Below, in pieces: positions 46,839-55,300 of a stretch of 64,000 nt of DNA. Location: contig NZ_BJXB01000002.1 in the NCBI RefSeq assembly GCF_007990775.1, positions 1 to 64,000 of the forward strand. Direction: 5' to 3'. Source of the DNA: Deinococcus cellulosilyticus NBRC 106333 = KACC 11606. Its GTDB lineage: Bacteria; Deinococcota; Deinococci; Deinococcales; Deinococcaceae. The position numbers and the translations under genes are program-made. The notes beneath the pieces were generated by a model. The model worked only from the letters and a program-made list of their open reading frames with translations, made no database searches and was not told where the DNA came from. Positions within the stretch are counted from its first letter, which is position 1. Each line of letters begins with the position of its first letter.

Positions 46839-48104
46839 TCACTTGGCGATGGGCAGTCCAGTGGTGGCACTGATCTGTTTCGCTGCAGCATCCAGTGCTT
46901 CCTTGGCACTCTTGTACTTGCCAGCCACAAAATCAGCCTGGACGACAATCATGACCTGACGGGCATCCTGGAAGAACTGCGTTCCTCTGGCAGCAGGCAC
47001 ATCCCCAAGGGTGTCCAGAATGGTCTTCCATACTTTCTGGTTGCCCCAGTACTTCTGCCCCTGAGCCACGTAAGGATCTTTGGCTGCACTCAGCAGGGAG
47101 GGCACCAGACCGTACTGTTTGAGCATGGCAATCTGACCTTCGTTGGTCGCCAGAGCGTGCTCAATGAACGCGTAAGCGGCTTCTTTGTTCTTGCTGCTGG
47201 CAGGCAGGGCCAGAGCGGAACCCCCCAGGTTGGCTGCACGCACGCCACCCTTCTTGTTGGCAGGCATGGTGTACACGCCCCACTTGCCACTCAACTCAGG
47301 AGCATTGCTGCGGATGGTGCCTTCATACCAGGCCCCGAACATCGAGGTGGCAATGTCTCCCTTCTTGAACGCCGTGATCTGCCCACCCCAGTCGCCGGTC
47401 TGCACAACTTTGGCGTCGTAGAGTTTTTTCACGGTATTTAATGCATCCACGCAACCCTGTTTGTTGACAGTCACTTCTTTGGCTTCGTTGTCGAAGTAGA
47501 AGCACCCGTTCTGGTTGGCGAGCATGCGGAACCACTCGTCATCACTTCCGTTGCCAATCACACCCATCTTGACCTTGCCACCGAACTTGGCATTCACCTT
47601 CTGGCCAGCCTTGATGAAGTCATCCCAGGTTTTGATGGAAGAGACACTCACTCCTGCTTGCTTGTAGAGGTCACGGCGGTAGAACATCACCACCGGGCCG
47701 GAGTCCCAGGGCATGGCGTAACGCTTGTTGCCCACACTCAGTTCCGTCCATTTGAAGGCGGGAAAGCTTTTGAGGTACTTGCCTGCCCCAAGGGTACTCA
47801 GGTCGGTGAAGCAGTCGGGAAATCTGGCCCAGAACACTTCGGCTTCACCATTTTCCACGCTGTACACATCAGGGAGGTCTGCTCCACCTGCGGCGCAACC
47901 TGCGAGGCCACGGTCATAGACATTCTGGTTGCCGAGGTCCACCACTTTGACTTTCACTTCGGGGTACTTCTTGTTGAAACTCGGGATGGTGGCTTCCAGG
48001 GCTTTGGCAGCCACGTCCCAGCTCCACACCGTGATTTCCCCTTTGGGGGCGGCAGCAGCAGCACCTGCCACCAGTGCCAGACTGAACAGAACGGTTTTCT
48101 TCAT
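46839..48104 (-). CDS. sugar ABC transporter substrate-binding protein
   Basis: This exported protein (421 residues) binds the sugar outside the inner membrane. It has a signal peptide (MKKTVLFSLALVAGA, cut after the Ala run) and a family-1 extracellular solute-binding fold (EITVWSWDVAAKALEATIPSF, MPWDSGPVVMFYRRDLY, GAWYEGTI, SALALPASSKNKEAAYAFIEH). The region PDVYSVENGEAEVFW is typical of beta-glucoside or galactoside binders. The ATG at 48104 follows GGAGGAG; the open frame upstream is not coding. It is the first gene of the operon with two permeases and GH42. Confidence 0.92.
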   Translation of the reverse strand: MKKTVLFSLALVAGAAAAAPKGEITVWSWDVAAKALEATIPSFNKKYPEVKVKVVDLGNQNVYDRGLAGCAAGGADLPDVYSVENGEAEVFWARFPDCFTDLSTLGAGKYLKSFPAFKWTELSVGNKRYAMPWDSGPVVMFYRRDLYKQAGVSVSSIKTWDDFIKAGQKVNAKFGGKVKMGVIGNGSDDEWFRMLANQNGCFYFDNEAKEVTVNKQGCVDALNTVKKLYDAKVVQTGDWGGQITAFKKGDIATSMFGAWYEGTIRSNAPELSGKWGVYTMPANKKGGVRAANLGGSALALPASSKNKEAAYAFIEHALATNEGQIAMLKQYGLVPSLLSAAKDPYVAQGQKYWGNQKVWKTILDTLGDVPAARGTQFFQDARQVMIVVQADFVAGKYKSAKEALDAAAKQISATTGLPIAK

Positions 48105-48234
48105 ACCTCTCCTCCTTAAAACGTCTCCTCTGAGACAGCAAACATCCTGACCCACCTGCAATACAGAAGGGCAAACAGACCTGTACCTCACAGCGGCAGA
48201 CTGTGGGGTGAAACAGCGCAACAATTTCCCGCAA

Positions 48235-48257
48235 TCTGAGGGTCCTCAGACTGTCAA
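48235..48257 (-). promoter_or_regulatory. -35 box and palindrome upstream of sugar operon
   Basis: On the minus strand TTGACA (48257-48252) is followed after one base by a 16-bp palindrome, TCTGAGG-AC-CCTCAGA (48250-48235). A second palindrome with TCTGA/TCAGA half-sites lies at 48283-48299. No good -10 box is seen 17 bases on, so expression may need an activator. The divergently related DeoR-type regulator gene next door is the likely binder. Confidence 0.5.
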
Positions 48258-48282
48258 GACAATGGAATGAATGGGGGTTGTC

Positions 48283-48299
48283 CTCTGAAGGGTTCAGAG
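48283..48299. promoter_or_regulatory. second TCTGA palindrome
   Basis: CTCTGAA-GGG-TTCAGAG is a 17-bp palindrome with the same TCTGA...TCAGA half-sites as the one at 48235-48250, 48 bp away. It lies between the regulator stop and the sugar operon promoter and is not followed by a T-run. Confidence 0.5.
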
Positions 48300-48327
48300 C
48301 ACAGGGGGATGGTCAAGCTTTACTGGA

Positions 48328-49086
48328 TCAGACCACCAGCACGCGAAGTCCGGTTTGCTCCAGTTCATGCAGGTCATTGCGTTTGACCCGGTGGTCGGTG
48401 ATGAGCGCAGTGATGCCAGACAGGGGTGCGATCAGGGCAGTGGATTCGGTTTTGATCTTTTCGTGGTCGGCCAGCACATAGACCTCTTTGGAGTTCTGGC
48501 AGACCGCCCGTTTGACTTCCGCTTCAGGCAGGTTCTTGTTGCTGACCCCAAAGTCGGCACTGACCCCGTTGCAGCCAATGAAGGCCTTGTCAAAACGGAA
48601 ATTTCGGATGATTTCCATGCCGTAAGGCTGGACCAGGGAGTGTTGCAGTTTGCGTACGGTCCCGCCGGTCACCACGATGGTGAACGACTGTCTGGTTTCG
48701 AGTTCAAGCGCAATGTTCAGGCCATTGGTGACAATGGTGACATGCTGCAGGGTGTTGGGAAGGGCACGTGCCAGAGCCGTGCAGGTGGAACCCACATCAA
48801 TGAAGATGGTGTCTCCGTCCTGAACCAGTGAAGCTGCCTTTTTGGCGATGCGTTGTTTTTCAGCTTCGAGAATCTTGCGGGTCTCTTCGAGAGGCCGCTC
48901 GACCTTTTGCAAAATGGGTTTGGTGGCTCCTCCACGGGTGCGGTGAATCAGACCGGACTCACTGAGGCGGGTCAGGTCACTGCGGATGGTGACAGTGGAC
49001 ACACCGAGCAGGTCAGCCAGTTCCTCTACCGTGACTTTCCCGGCTTGTTCAATACGTGACAGGATGATGTCGTCTCGTGTGGCCAT
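48328..49086 (-). CDS. DeoR/GlpR-family transcriptional regulator
   Basis: This 252-residue regulator has a DeoR helix-turn-helix (ILSRIEQAGKVTVEEL, STVTIRSDLTRLSESGLI, RTRGGA) and a sugar-phosphate-sensing domain (IFIDVGSTCTALARAL, VTNGLNIA, VVTGGTV, FIGCNGVSADFG, ADHEKI). It sits upstream of the sugar uptake operon on the same strand and probably controls it in response to a phosphorylated sugar. GGAAAGGA lies before the ATG. Confidence 0.93.
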   Translation of the reverse strand: MATRDDIILSRIEQAGKVTVEELADLLGVSTVTIRSDLTRLSESGLIHRTRGGATKPILQKVERPLEETRKILEAEKQRIAKKAASLVQDGDTIFIDVGSTCTALARALPNTLQHVTIVTNGLNIALELETRQSFTIVVTGGTVRKLQHSLVQPYGMEIIRNFRFDKAFIGCNGVSADFGVSNKNLPEAEVKRAVCQNSKEVYVLADHEKIKTESTALIAPLSGITALITDHRVKRNDLHELEQTGLRVLVV

Positions 49087-49362
49087 GACCTGTTCCTTTC
49101 CGTTCTTTTGCTTGTTTCAATTTTTACTCCACTTCTTGCGAAATGTCAAGCACCCCCGGTTTCAAAAGCTTCACAATTTGCGTTGTTTTTGAGAGACAAC
49201 AAAGTCAGTCTTTCAGATAAATTTCAAGTATTCCCTATTCTGTACACGTTTTTTCGAAGATCCTCTATTTACAATGCCGATCACCCAGCAATGATCCTGC
49301 TCCAAAACTTTCAATTTTTTCACTTTAGAAGCGAAAGGTTGTTCACACTTTTTCGAAACCCA

Positions 49363-49376
49363 TGAACACCTGTTCA
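49363..49376. promoter_or_regulatory. LexA-box-like site upstream of recN
   Basis: TGAACACCTGTTCA contains GAAC-4N-GTTC with complementary flanking T/A, the core of Gram-positive-type LexA (DinR) boxes. It lies 96 bases before the recN ATG. It does not overlap the proposed -10 box. Confidence 0.4.
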
Positions 49377-49389
49377 CCCTGAACCCTCC

Positions 49390-49407
49390 CCTCAGGAATT
49401 CCTGAGG
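49390..49407. promoter_or_regulatory. 18-bp palindrome upstream of recN
   Basis: CCTCAGGAATTCCTGAGG is a perfect palindrome 65 bases before the recN ATG. It does not resemble the 17-bp radiation/desiccation response motif bound by DdrO. It is followed by no T-run and lies in a divergent intergenic region, so a regulator site is likelier than a terminator. Confidence 0.5.
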
Positions 49408-49458
49408 ATGCCCGTACGAAAAAGCCCTGCAAGGCATGGAAACTCGCTTCAGGCGTTC

Positions 49459-49464
49459 TATAAT
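49459..49464 (+). promoter_or_regulatory. -10 box of leaderless recN
   Basis: TATAAT ends seven bases before the recN ATG at 49472, and no ribosome site precedes it. A -35 box is not clear. The rest of the 385-base divergent region (49087-49471) is AT-rich and otherwise holds only the two palindromes listed. Confidence 0.6.
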
Positions 49465-49471
49465 AAATGTC

Positions 49472-51079
49472 ATGATCAACAACCTTGAAGTGCGGAACCT
49501 GGCCATTGCCGACGCACTCGATCTGGAATTGAGTGAGGGCCTGAATGTGTTCTCCGGGGAAACCGGAGCTGGAAAAAGTTTGATTGTGGATGCCCTCGAA
49601 TTGCTCCTCGGTGCCAGAGGGAGCGCGGATCTGGTTCGCACCGGGGAAGACAGTTTGCTGGTCACCGCCTGGTGGAAAGACCAGTCGGCCAGTCGCAGGG
49701 TTTCCACCGCTGGACGTTCCACCGCCCGCATTGAAGGCGAAGTGGTCACAGTCAAGGAACTGGCAGAGTTCACCTCTCCCAGGGTCACTGTTCACGGACA
49801 GCATGCTGCTCAGGAACTGCTGGGCATCAAAAAACACCACGCCTACCTGGACCGGGCACTCTCTGCCCAGGTGGTGGAGGGCTTCAAAAGTGCATACCAG
49901 GCCTACATGGCAGCCCAGAGCCGCCTGAATGCCCTGAAACAATCTGAACTGGAACGCAACCGGCAACTGGACCTGCTCTCCTATCAGCTTCAGGAAATCG
50001 ATGAGGTCAAATTCAATGTGGGTGAGGACCTGCTGGTGCAGGAGGAAGTCACACTCCTGAGCAACATGGAGCAAATTGCCAATGGGGCCAGCACGGCTGC
50101 AGAAATCCTGTCGAGCAGCGAGCAGAATGCTCTGGATGCCATAAGGGCAGCCATGAAGTCTCTGCAGGGACCATCAAGGTACAGCGAAGATGCCAAGAAC
50201 CTGCTTGCAGAATTGAGAGAGGCCCTCAGCACCCTGACCGCCATCAGTCAGGAACTGGTCTCCCTGTCCGAAAACAGTGTTCCTGATGAAGAAAGGCTCC
50301 ACCGGCTGGAAGAACGGCTGGGCAAGCTGCACCGCCTGCAAAGCAAATACGGACCTTCCCTGCAAGATGTTCTGCATTACCGGGAACAGATCTCTCTGGA
50401 GCTTGAAACCCTGGAATCCCAGAATGCCGACCTCAGCAGCCTGGAATCGGAGATTGAAACCCTCAGGGCTGTGGTGCAAAAACGGGCAGAAGAACTGTCC
50501 CAGGCCCGATTGAGCGCAGCTCCCACCCTGAGTGTGAGACTGGAAGCTGTGGTGCAGGCCCTGGGGATGCCCAATGCACGCCTGATGTTTGAAATCAGCC
50601 CCAGCGACCTGGGACCAAACGGACTGGAAGATGTGGTGCTGCTCTTCAGTGCCAACATGGGGGAGCAACTGAAGGAAATCGGAGCGATTGCATCAGGGGG
50701 CGAGCTTTCCCGCGTGATGCTGGCCATCAGCACCGTGCTGGGGAGTGAAACCCCCACCGTGGTTTTCGACGAGGTGGATGCCGGGATCGGTGGGGAAACC
50801 GCCATGAAAGTCGGAGAGCAACTGTCCCGCCTGGCCCGCAACAAGCAGGTGCTGGTGGTGACCCACCTGCCACAGATCGCAGCTTTCGCAACCCAGCACT
50901 TCAAAGTGGAAAAAGCCACCAGTGCTGAAGGACGCACCGTGTCCCGTGTCACCCGCCTGAACGATCAAGCGAGGCTTTTTGAACTGGCCCGCATGCTCAG
51001 TGGCAGCACCTCCAGCGTGGCCGTGCAACACGCGATGGAGCTGCTGGACAGTGCCCGCGCTTTGCCCCTGGACGTCTGA
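49472..51079 (+). CDS. recN: DNA repair protein RecN
   Basis: This SMC-like ATPase (535 residues) acts early in double-strand-break repair. Walker A is GETGAGKS (29-36), followed by a coiled-coil middle (about 150-380, with a short hinge), and C-terminal signature SGGELSRVMLAIS, Walker B TVVFDEVDAGIGG and the switch VTHLPQIAAF. The length is usual for RecN. The ATG at 49472 is preferred over 49436 because the conserved start MINNLEVRNLAIA begins there and TATAAT lies seven bases upstream. RecN is important for radiation resistance in Deinococcus. Confidence 0.96.
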   Translation: MINNLEVRNLAIADALDLELSEGLNVFSGETGAGKSLIVDALELLLGARGSADLVRTGEDSLLVTAWWKDQSASRRVSTAGRSTARIEGEVVTVKELAEFTSPRVTVHGQHAAQELLGIKKHHAYLDRALSAQVVEGFKSAYQAYMAAQSRLNALKQSELERNRQLDLLSYQLQEIDEVKFNVGEDLLVQEEVTLLSNMEQIANGASTAAEILSSSEQNALDAIRAAMKSLQGPSRYSEDAKNLLAELREALSTLTAISQELVSLSENSVPDEERLHRLEERLGKLHRLQSKYGPSLQDVLHYREQISLELETLESQNADLSSLESEIETLRAVVQKRAEELSQARLSAAPTLSVRLEAVVQALGMPNARLMFEISPSDLGPNGLEDVVLLFSANMGEQLKEIGAIASGGELSRVMLAISTVLGSETPTVVFDEVDAGIGGETAMKVGEQLSRLARNKQVLVVTHLPQIAAFATQHFKVEKATSAEGRTVSRVTRLNDQARLFELARMLSGSTSSVAVQHAMELLDSARALPLDV

Positions 51080-51165
51080 ATATCATCCCATCCAGGCACA
51101 GTTTTTGTTTTCGAAAGAAATGAAAGCTGTGTCTGTTCTGCAGCCCCACACCACCGGAGGAAACC

Positions 51166-51945
51166 ATGGACCTGGAGATGCTGGAATTTTCCGAAGCCAG
51201 AGCTTTTGTCGCCCAGTACCAGCACGCCCCTGCCAGCTTTGGGCTCAGCACCTCCTGGCAGGGGAATGTCTGTCAGTTGCTTGCTCCGAAACTGGACGTT
51301 TTCATGTTCAATCGGCTGATCGGAACAGACTGGTCTGGAGACTGGGAAAGCCTGCTTCTCCCCTACCAGCAAGCAGGGCTGCAAAAATACGGCATTCAGG
51401 TGGCCCCCAGCCTGCTCACCACCGAACTGAAAAACCGCATCGAGGCAGCAGGACTTGAACACCGCAGCAACTGGGTCAAGATGTACCGCAGGGCAGGTGA
51501 CGCACCCGATGTGTACACCCCTTTTCGCATCGAAAGAATTGATTCCCGCCATGCCGCTCATTTTGCTGAAGTGGTCACCCTGGGATTCCAGATGCCTGCC
51601 TTCCTGCGGCCCTGGGTGGCCAACCTGGTGGGAATTCCAGGCTGGGTGTCCTACCTGGCTTTCAAAGACAACACCCCTGTTGGTGCAGGGGCTTTATACA
51701 CCCAGGGCGAAGTGGGCTGGCTGGGTCTGGGTTGCACGCTGCCCGAGCACCGCAATCAGGGGTCTCAGGGGGCCATCATGCGGACCCGCATCCGGGATGC
51801 CCATGATCTGGGTTGCCAGTGGGTGGTGGTGGAAACCGGTGAAGAAACCCCGGAACATCCCAATCCCTCCTACCACAACATGGTGCGCATGGGTTTCAAA
51901 CTGGCCTACAGCCGCATGAACTTCCTTGCCCGATCAATTCAGTGA
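51166..51945 (+). CDS. GNAT-family N-acetyltransferase
   Basis: This 259-residue protein has a degenerate N-terminal half (about 1-115) and a C-terminal GNAT domain (about 120-259): RIERIDSRHAAHFAEVV, PVGAGALYTQGEVGWLGLGCTLPEHRNQGSQGA (motif A, with the Q/RxxGxxG/A acetyl-CoA loop as HRNQGSQGA) and a final FKLAYSRMNFL. The substrate is unknown. GGAGGAAACC precedes the ATG. Its last codons overlap the end of the converging acylphosphatase-like gene by seven bases. Confidence 0.85.
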   Translation: MDLEMLEFSEARAFVAQYQHAPASFGLSTSWQGNVCQLLAPKLDVFMFNRLIGTDWSGDWESLLLPYQQAGLQKYGIQVAPSLLTTELKNRIEAAGLEHRSNWVKMYRRAGDAPDVYTPFRIERIDSRHAAHFAEVVTLGFQMPAFLRPWVANLVGIPGWVSYLAFKDNTPVGAGALYTQGEVGWLGLGCTLPEHRNQGSQGAIMRTRIRDAHDLGCQWVVVETGEETPEHPNPSYHNMVRMGFKLAYSRMNFLARSIQ

Positions 51946-52199
51946 ATGTGATAACCTTGCAAACCGGTGCTTTCGGACCACTGGGTGTCCAGGATTCTGG
52001 GCTGGGATGCAGGATTTCCACGCTTGATCCAGTGCAAGAAGCGTTCAAGATCTTTTTCGTGGCCTTCTGCGACCACTTCCAGGCGGCCATCTTGCAGGGT
52101 TTCGATGTAACCGCACAGTTTCAGGTCGAGGGCGTAGCGTTTGAGAAATTGGGGGTAACCGTTGAAGTTCCCCCCCACCAGACAGCTGAGTCTTTTCAC
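51939..52199 (-). CDS. acylphosphatase-like protein lacking catalytic residues
   Basis: This 86-residue protein has the length and pattern of acylphosphatases: a first strand and loop, FLKRYALDL helix, GYIETLQDGRLEVVAEG strands, helix DLERFLHWI and an ending like the family. The catalytic loop, usually VQGVxFR, reads VGGNFNGY, with no Arg at the usual place, and the catalytic Asn of the GxVxNxxDG motif is Thr (YIETLQDG). It is therefore probably not an active acylphosphatase. AAAGACTC-like sequence before the ATG is weak as a ribosome site. It converges on the GNAT gene. Confidence 0.72.
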   Translation of the reverse strand: MKRLSCLVGGNFNGYPQFLKRYALDLKLCGYIETLQDGRLEVVAEGHEKDLERFLHWIKRGNPASQPRILDTQWSESTGLQGYHIH

Positions 52200-52307
52200 G
52201 CCCCCATTGTGCCATGAAGCCCAGCATCAAAAGGTGACCCGGTCAGGCCGTGACCATCAGACTTGAACATGATCATGATGTTGCTCAATTGACTGAAGGA
52301 GAGCAAG

Positions 52308-52358
52308 ATGAGAAAATCCATCACCCGTTTTCATCTCAGAATGGTGTTTAATATTTAG
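52308..52358 (+). CDS. 16-codon upstream open frame before tamB
   Basis: An ATG at 52308 with AAGGAGAG seven bases upstream opens a 16-codon frame rich in Arg and hydrophobic residues. It stops at TAG 52356-52358, three bases before the tamB ATG. If transcribed with tamB, terminating ribosomes could feed tamB, which has no ribosome site of its own. It conflicts with the leaderless-start model, in which transcription would begin at about 52361. Confidence 0.4.
   Translation: MRKSITRFHLRMVFNI
52349..52354 (+). promoter_or_regulatory. -10 box of leaderless tamB
   Basis: TAATAT ends seven bases before the tamB ATG at 52362, the spacing expected for a leaderless transcript. No ribosome site directly precedes the ATG. 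Confidence 0.5.
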
Positions 52359-52361
52359 CGT

Positions 52362-55300
52362 ATGTGGCGAAGAATCCTCGGTTGGGGAACCCTCGGACTG
52401 GTGCTCCTGCTGGTCATTCTGCTTGGTCTGCTGGTGAGTCCAGTCGGGCTTCGTCTTGTTTTGAATTTCGTCCAGAACTCAGGCACCCACATTGAAGCAC
52501 AGGGCATTCGTGGGTGGCTGTGGGATTTCACACTGCAGGACGTCAGATACAGCCAGCCCGGGGTCAAGGCCCAGGCCCAGGAAGCCCGCATCCAGCTGGG
52601 GCTCTCTGAAATCTTTGCCAAAACCATTCACATTCGGGCTGCCCTCAAGAAGGCCCACATTGATCTGGACCCCAGCAAACTGGAAGGGGGTGGAGAAGGC
52701 ACCTGGCAGACCCAGCTGGATGCCCTGCAAGTGGAACAGACCACCCTCAGCCTCAATGGAACACCCATCAATGTCCCGGATGCCGAGCTCTCCCTGACCA
52801 ACCAGTCACCCCGCACCCTGCAATCCCAGATCAAAACCCGCTATGGGAAACTCAATGCAGTCGCCAGCTTCGATCCTGGCCTTTCCAACTTCAAAGTGGA
52901 CTTCAAAGGGGATGCCAGCATCCTCAAGCATTATTACCCTGGCATCCAGTCTGGACTTCTGGAAGGGACTTACTCCATCACTCCAGACAACCTGCAAGGA
53001 GATGTGCAGCTCTCAGAGGGCCGGGTGCACGTCCCTGAATTCAAACAGGTGGATGCCACAGGCATTCACGGCACCCTGCACCATGAAGGAGACCTGATCA
53101 CTGCTGACCTGTCCGGGCAGGCTCTGGGTGGACCTGTGCGTGCCCGTGCAGCCGTTGATCTGAAAAAAGAACGCTGGGACGTGGTGGCAGATGGCACCCC
53201 TCAGCTGAAATCACTTGATTTTGGTGGTCTAGGAGGACAGGGCAAACTTCACATTGAGACAGGAGGCTGGGAAAAGGTCACTGTAAAGGCCAGGTACGCT
53301 GGTTCGGTGACCTTGCAAGACCTTCAGGTTCCAGATGCAGAAGTCAGCTACCGGCTGACTGAAAAACTGCAGAGCTTCGTGGATGCCACAGGTCAGGCGT
53401 CTGGTTATGGACAGTCTGCGCTCCTGAAAGCCTCCCTGCAGAACCTCGGCAAGTTCTGGACTGGGGATGCCACCCTGCAAGGCGAAAACATCACTGCGAA
53501 AGCCACACTGGAAGACCAGTTGGTGCGTTTGAGAGGACAGGCATTCAAAGTCAATCTGAACGGAAATTACCGCCTGGATGACCAGACCCTGCAAGCCACT
53601 GCACAGACCAACTTGAAGGATCTGCAGGAAAACCTGAGGGGCCAACTCAATGTGCAAGCCCGTGGCACACTGGACCGTCTGAATCTGAGTGTGGTCAACT
53701 CCGAGCTGGACACCGACATCACCGGACCGCTGTCTCTGAACGGTCAGGGCAGCTATCAGGATGGGGTTCTGAACCTCTCCACACGCCACCTGGACCTGGG
53801 ATACCAGTCCAGTGGTGCCACCTGGGCACTGAGAGATGTGCCCATTCAGGGGGTGGGAACCATAGATGGGGTGGGTAACCTCAGGGGAGAAACCCTGCTG
53901 GGCACAGTGGGCATTCAGGATCTCCCTGCCGATGCAGAACCTGTGCGGGGTGAACTCACCCTCAACACCCGAACCCTGGATTTCAGCCTCCTCTCCTCAA
54001 AAATTCAGGCTTCGGGCAAACCCGAGGACTTCAAGGTCACGGTGAAGGATTACACCTTCACCGGAGGGGTGCGCCAGACGGTCCGTGGAACCCTGCAGAT
54101 CAAAGACTTTTCTCCATCTGGAACACTGCGCCTGCAGAGTGAATACCAGGATGTCACCGCCACCCTCAGTGGTCTGAAAGCCACACTGAAAGGCACCCTG
54201 CTTGGACCGCTGAAAGGCCTTCCTGTTGCGGGTACAGCGGATCTTGAACGTGCCCGCCTGGACCTCGGGGGGATTCTGGCAGATGTGCAGTACCAGCCTC
54301 TGAAAGCCACCCTCACCCAGCAGAACAGGCAGTTGCAGGTGAACTTCGCAGATGGGAAATGGAATGCCAGCGGAAGCCTGCCTCTGGACACCGTTCAGAA
54401 GGCCTTCAACCTGCCTGTGAATGGAACACTTGCTGTGAACCTGGTGAATTCGAGAGGCACAGCTGAATTTACAGGCAGTTATCAGGAGAGTGCCATTCAG
54501 GCCCAGCTGAACATCAGGCCTGACCTGGTGACCGGGCAACTGCAGGTGGAGGGTGAGCAATTCAGGGCCACTGCTCAGGGGCAGGTGTATCCCAATGCCG
54601 ACCTGAGGGGGACACTGACAGCACTGGATACCCAGAGCGCCATCAGGGTCCATGGTCCATTTGGTGCCCTCAAGTTTCAGGCCAGTGGATCTACTCCAGC
54701 ATTTGTGAGAGAAGGTCTGGTTGTTGCCTCCAAACCTTTCCGCCTGCAGGGCAACCTGACCCCTGCAGTGACGGGCTCAGGAACGGTCGGAGGACTGCAA
54801 GTAAAACTGCAGGACCTGGAGCAGCTCACCCTGTCTGTCACAGGACAGGAGACCGTGGATTATCAGGGCGCACCTTATACTTTGCAACTCTCTGGAACGT
54901 GGAATCCAGACTGGGCCGGGAAAGTCACCGCACGCTTGCAGGGACCTAGACTTCAGGCCAGCCTGAGAGGGCCCTGGAAAAACCTGACGGTGGACGCTGC
55001 TTTCAGGCAGCAGGACCTGAACCTGCGGGCCCGGGCGCAACTCGATGCTTCCAGCCTGAAATACTCCGGGTCTGTTGCGGCCACCTATCGGGACCTGAGA
55101 GCATCAGGCACCCTCCAGGGAACCCAGGACCGTTTCCGGGTGGGTGCCACCGTCTTCAGTCCAGAAAAGGGCACCGCACAGATCCAGGTCCGGGGGTTGA
55201 ATGACATTCGCATCCAGGCCAGCAACTTTGTTTACCAGGACATCTCCGCGAGTGGCAACCTGCGGTACAGCTCGGGAAAAATCAACGGGGTGCTCGGAGC

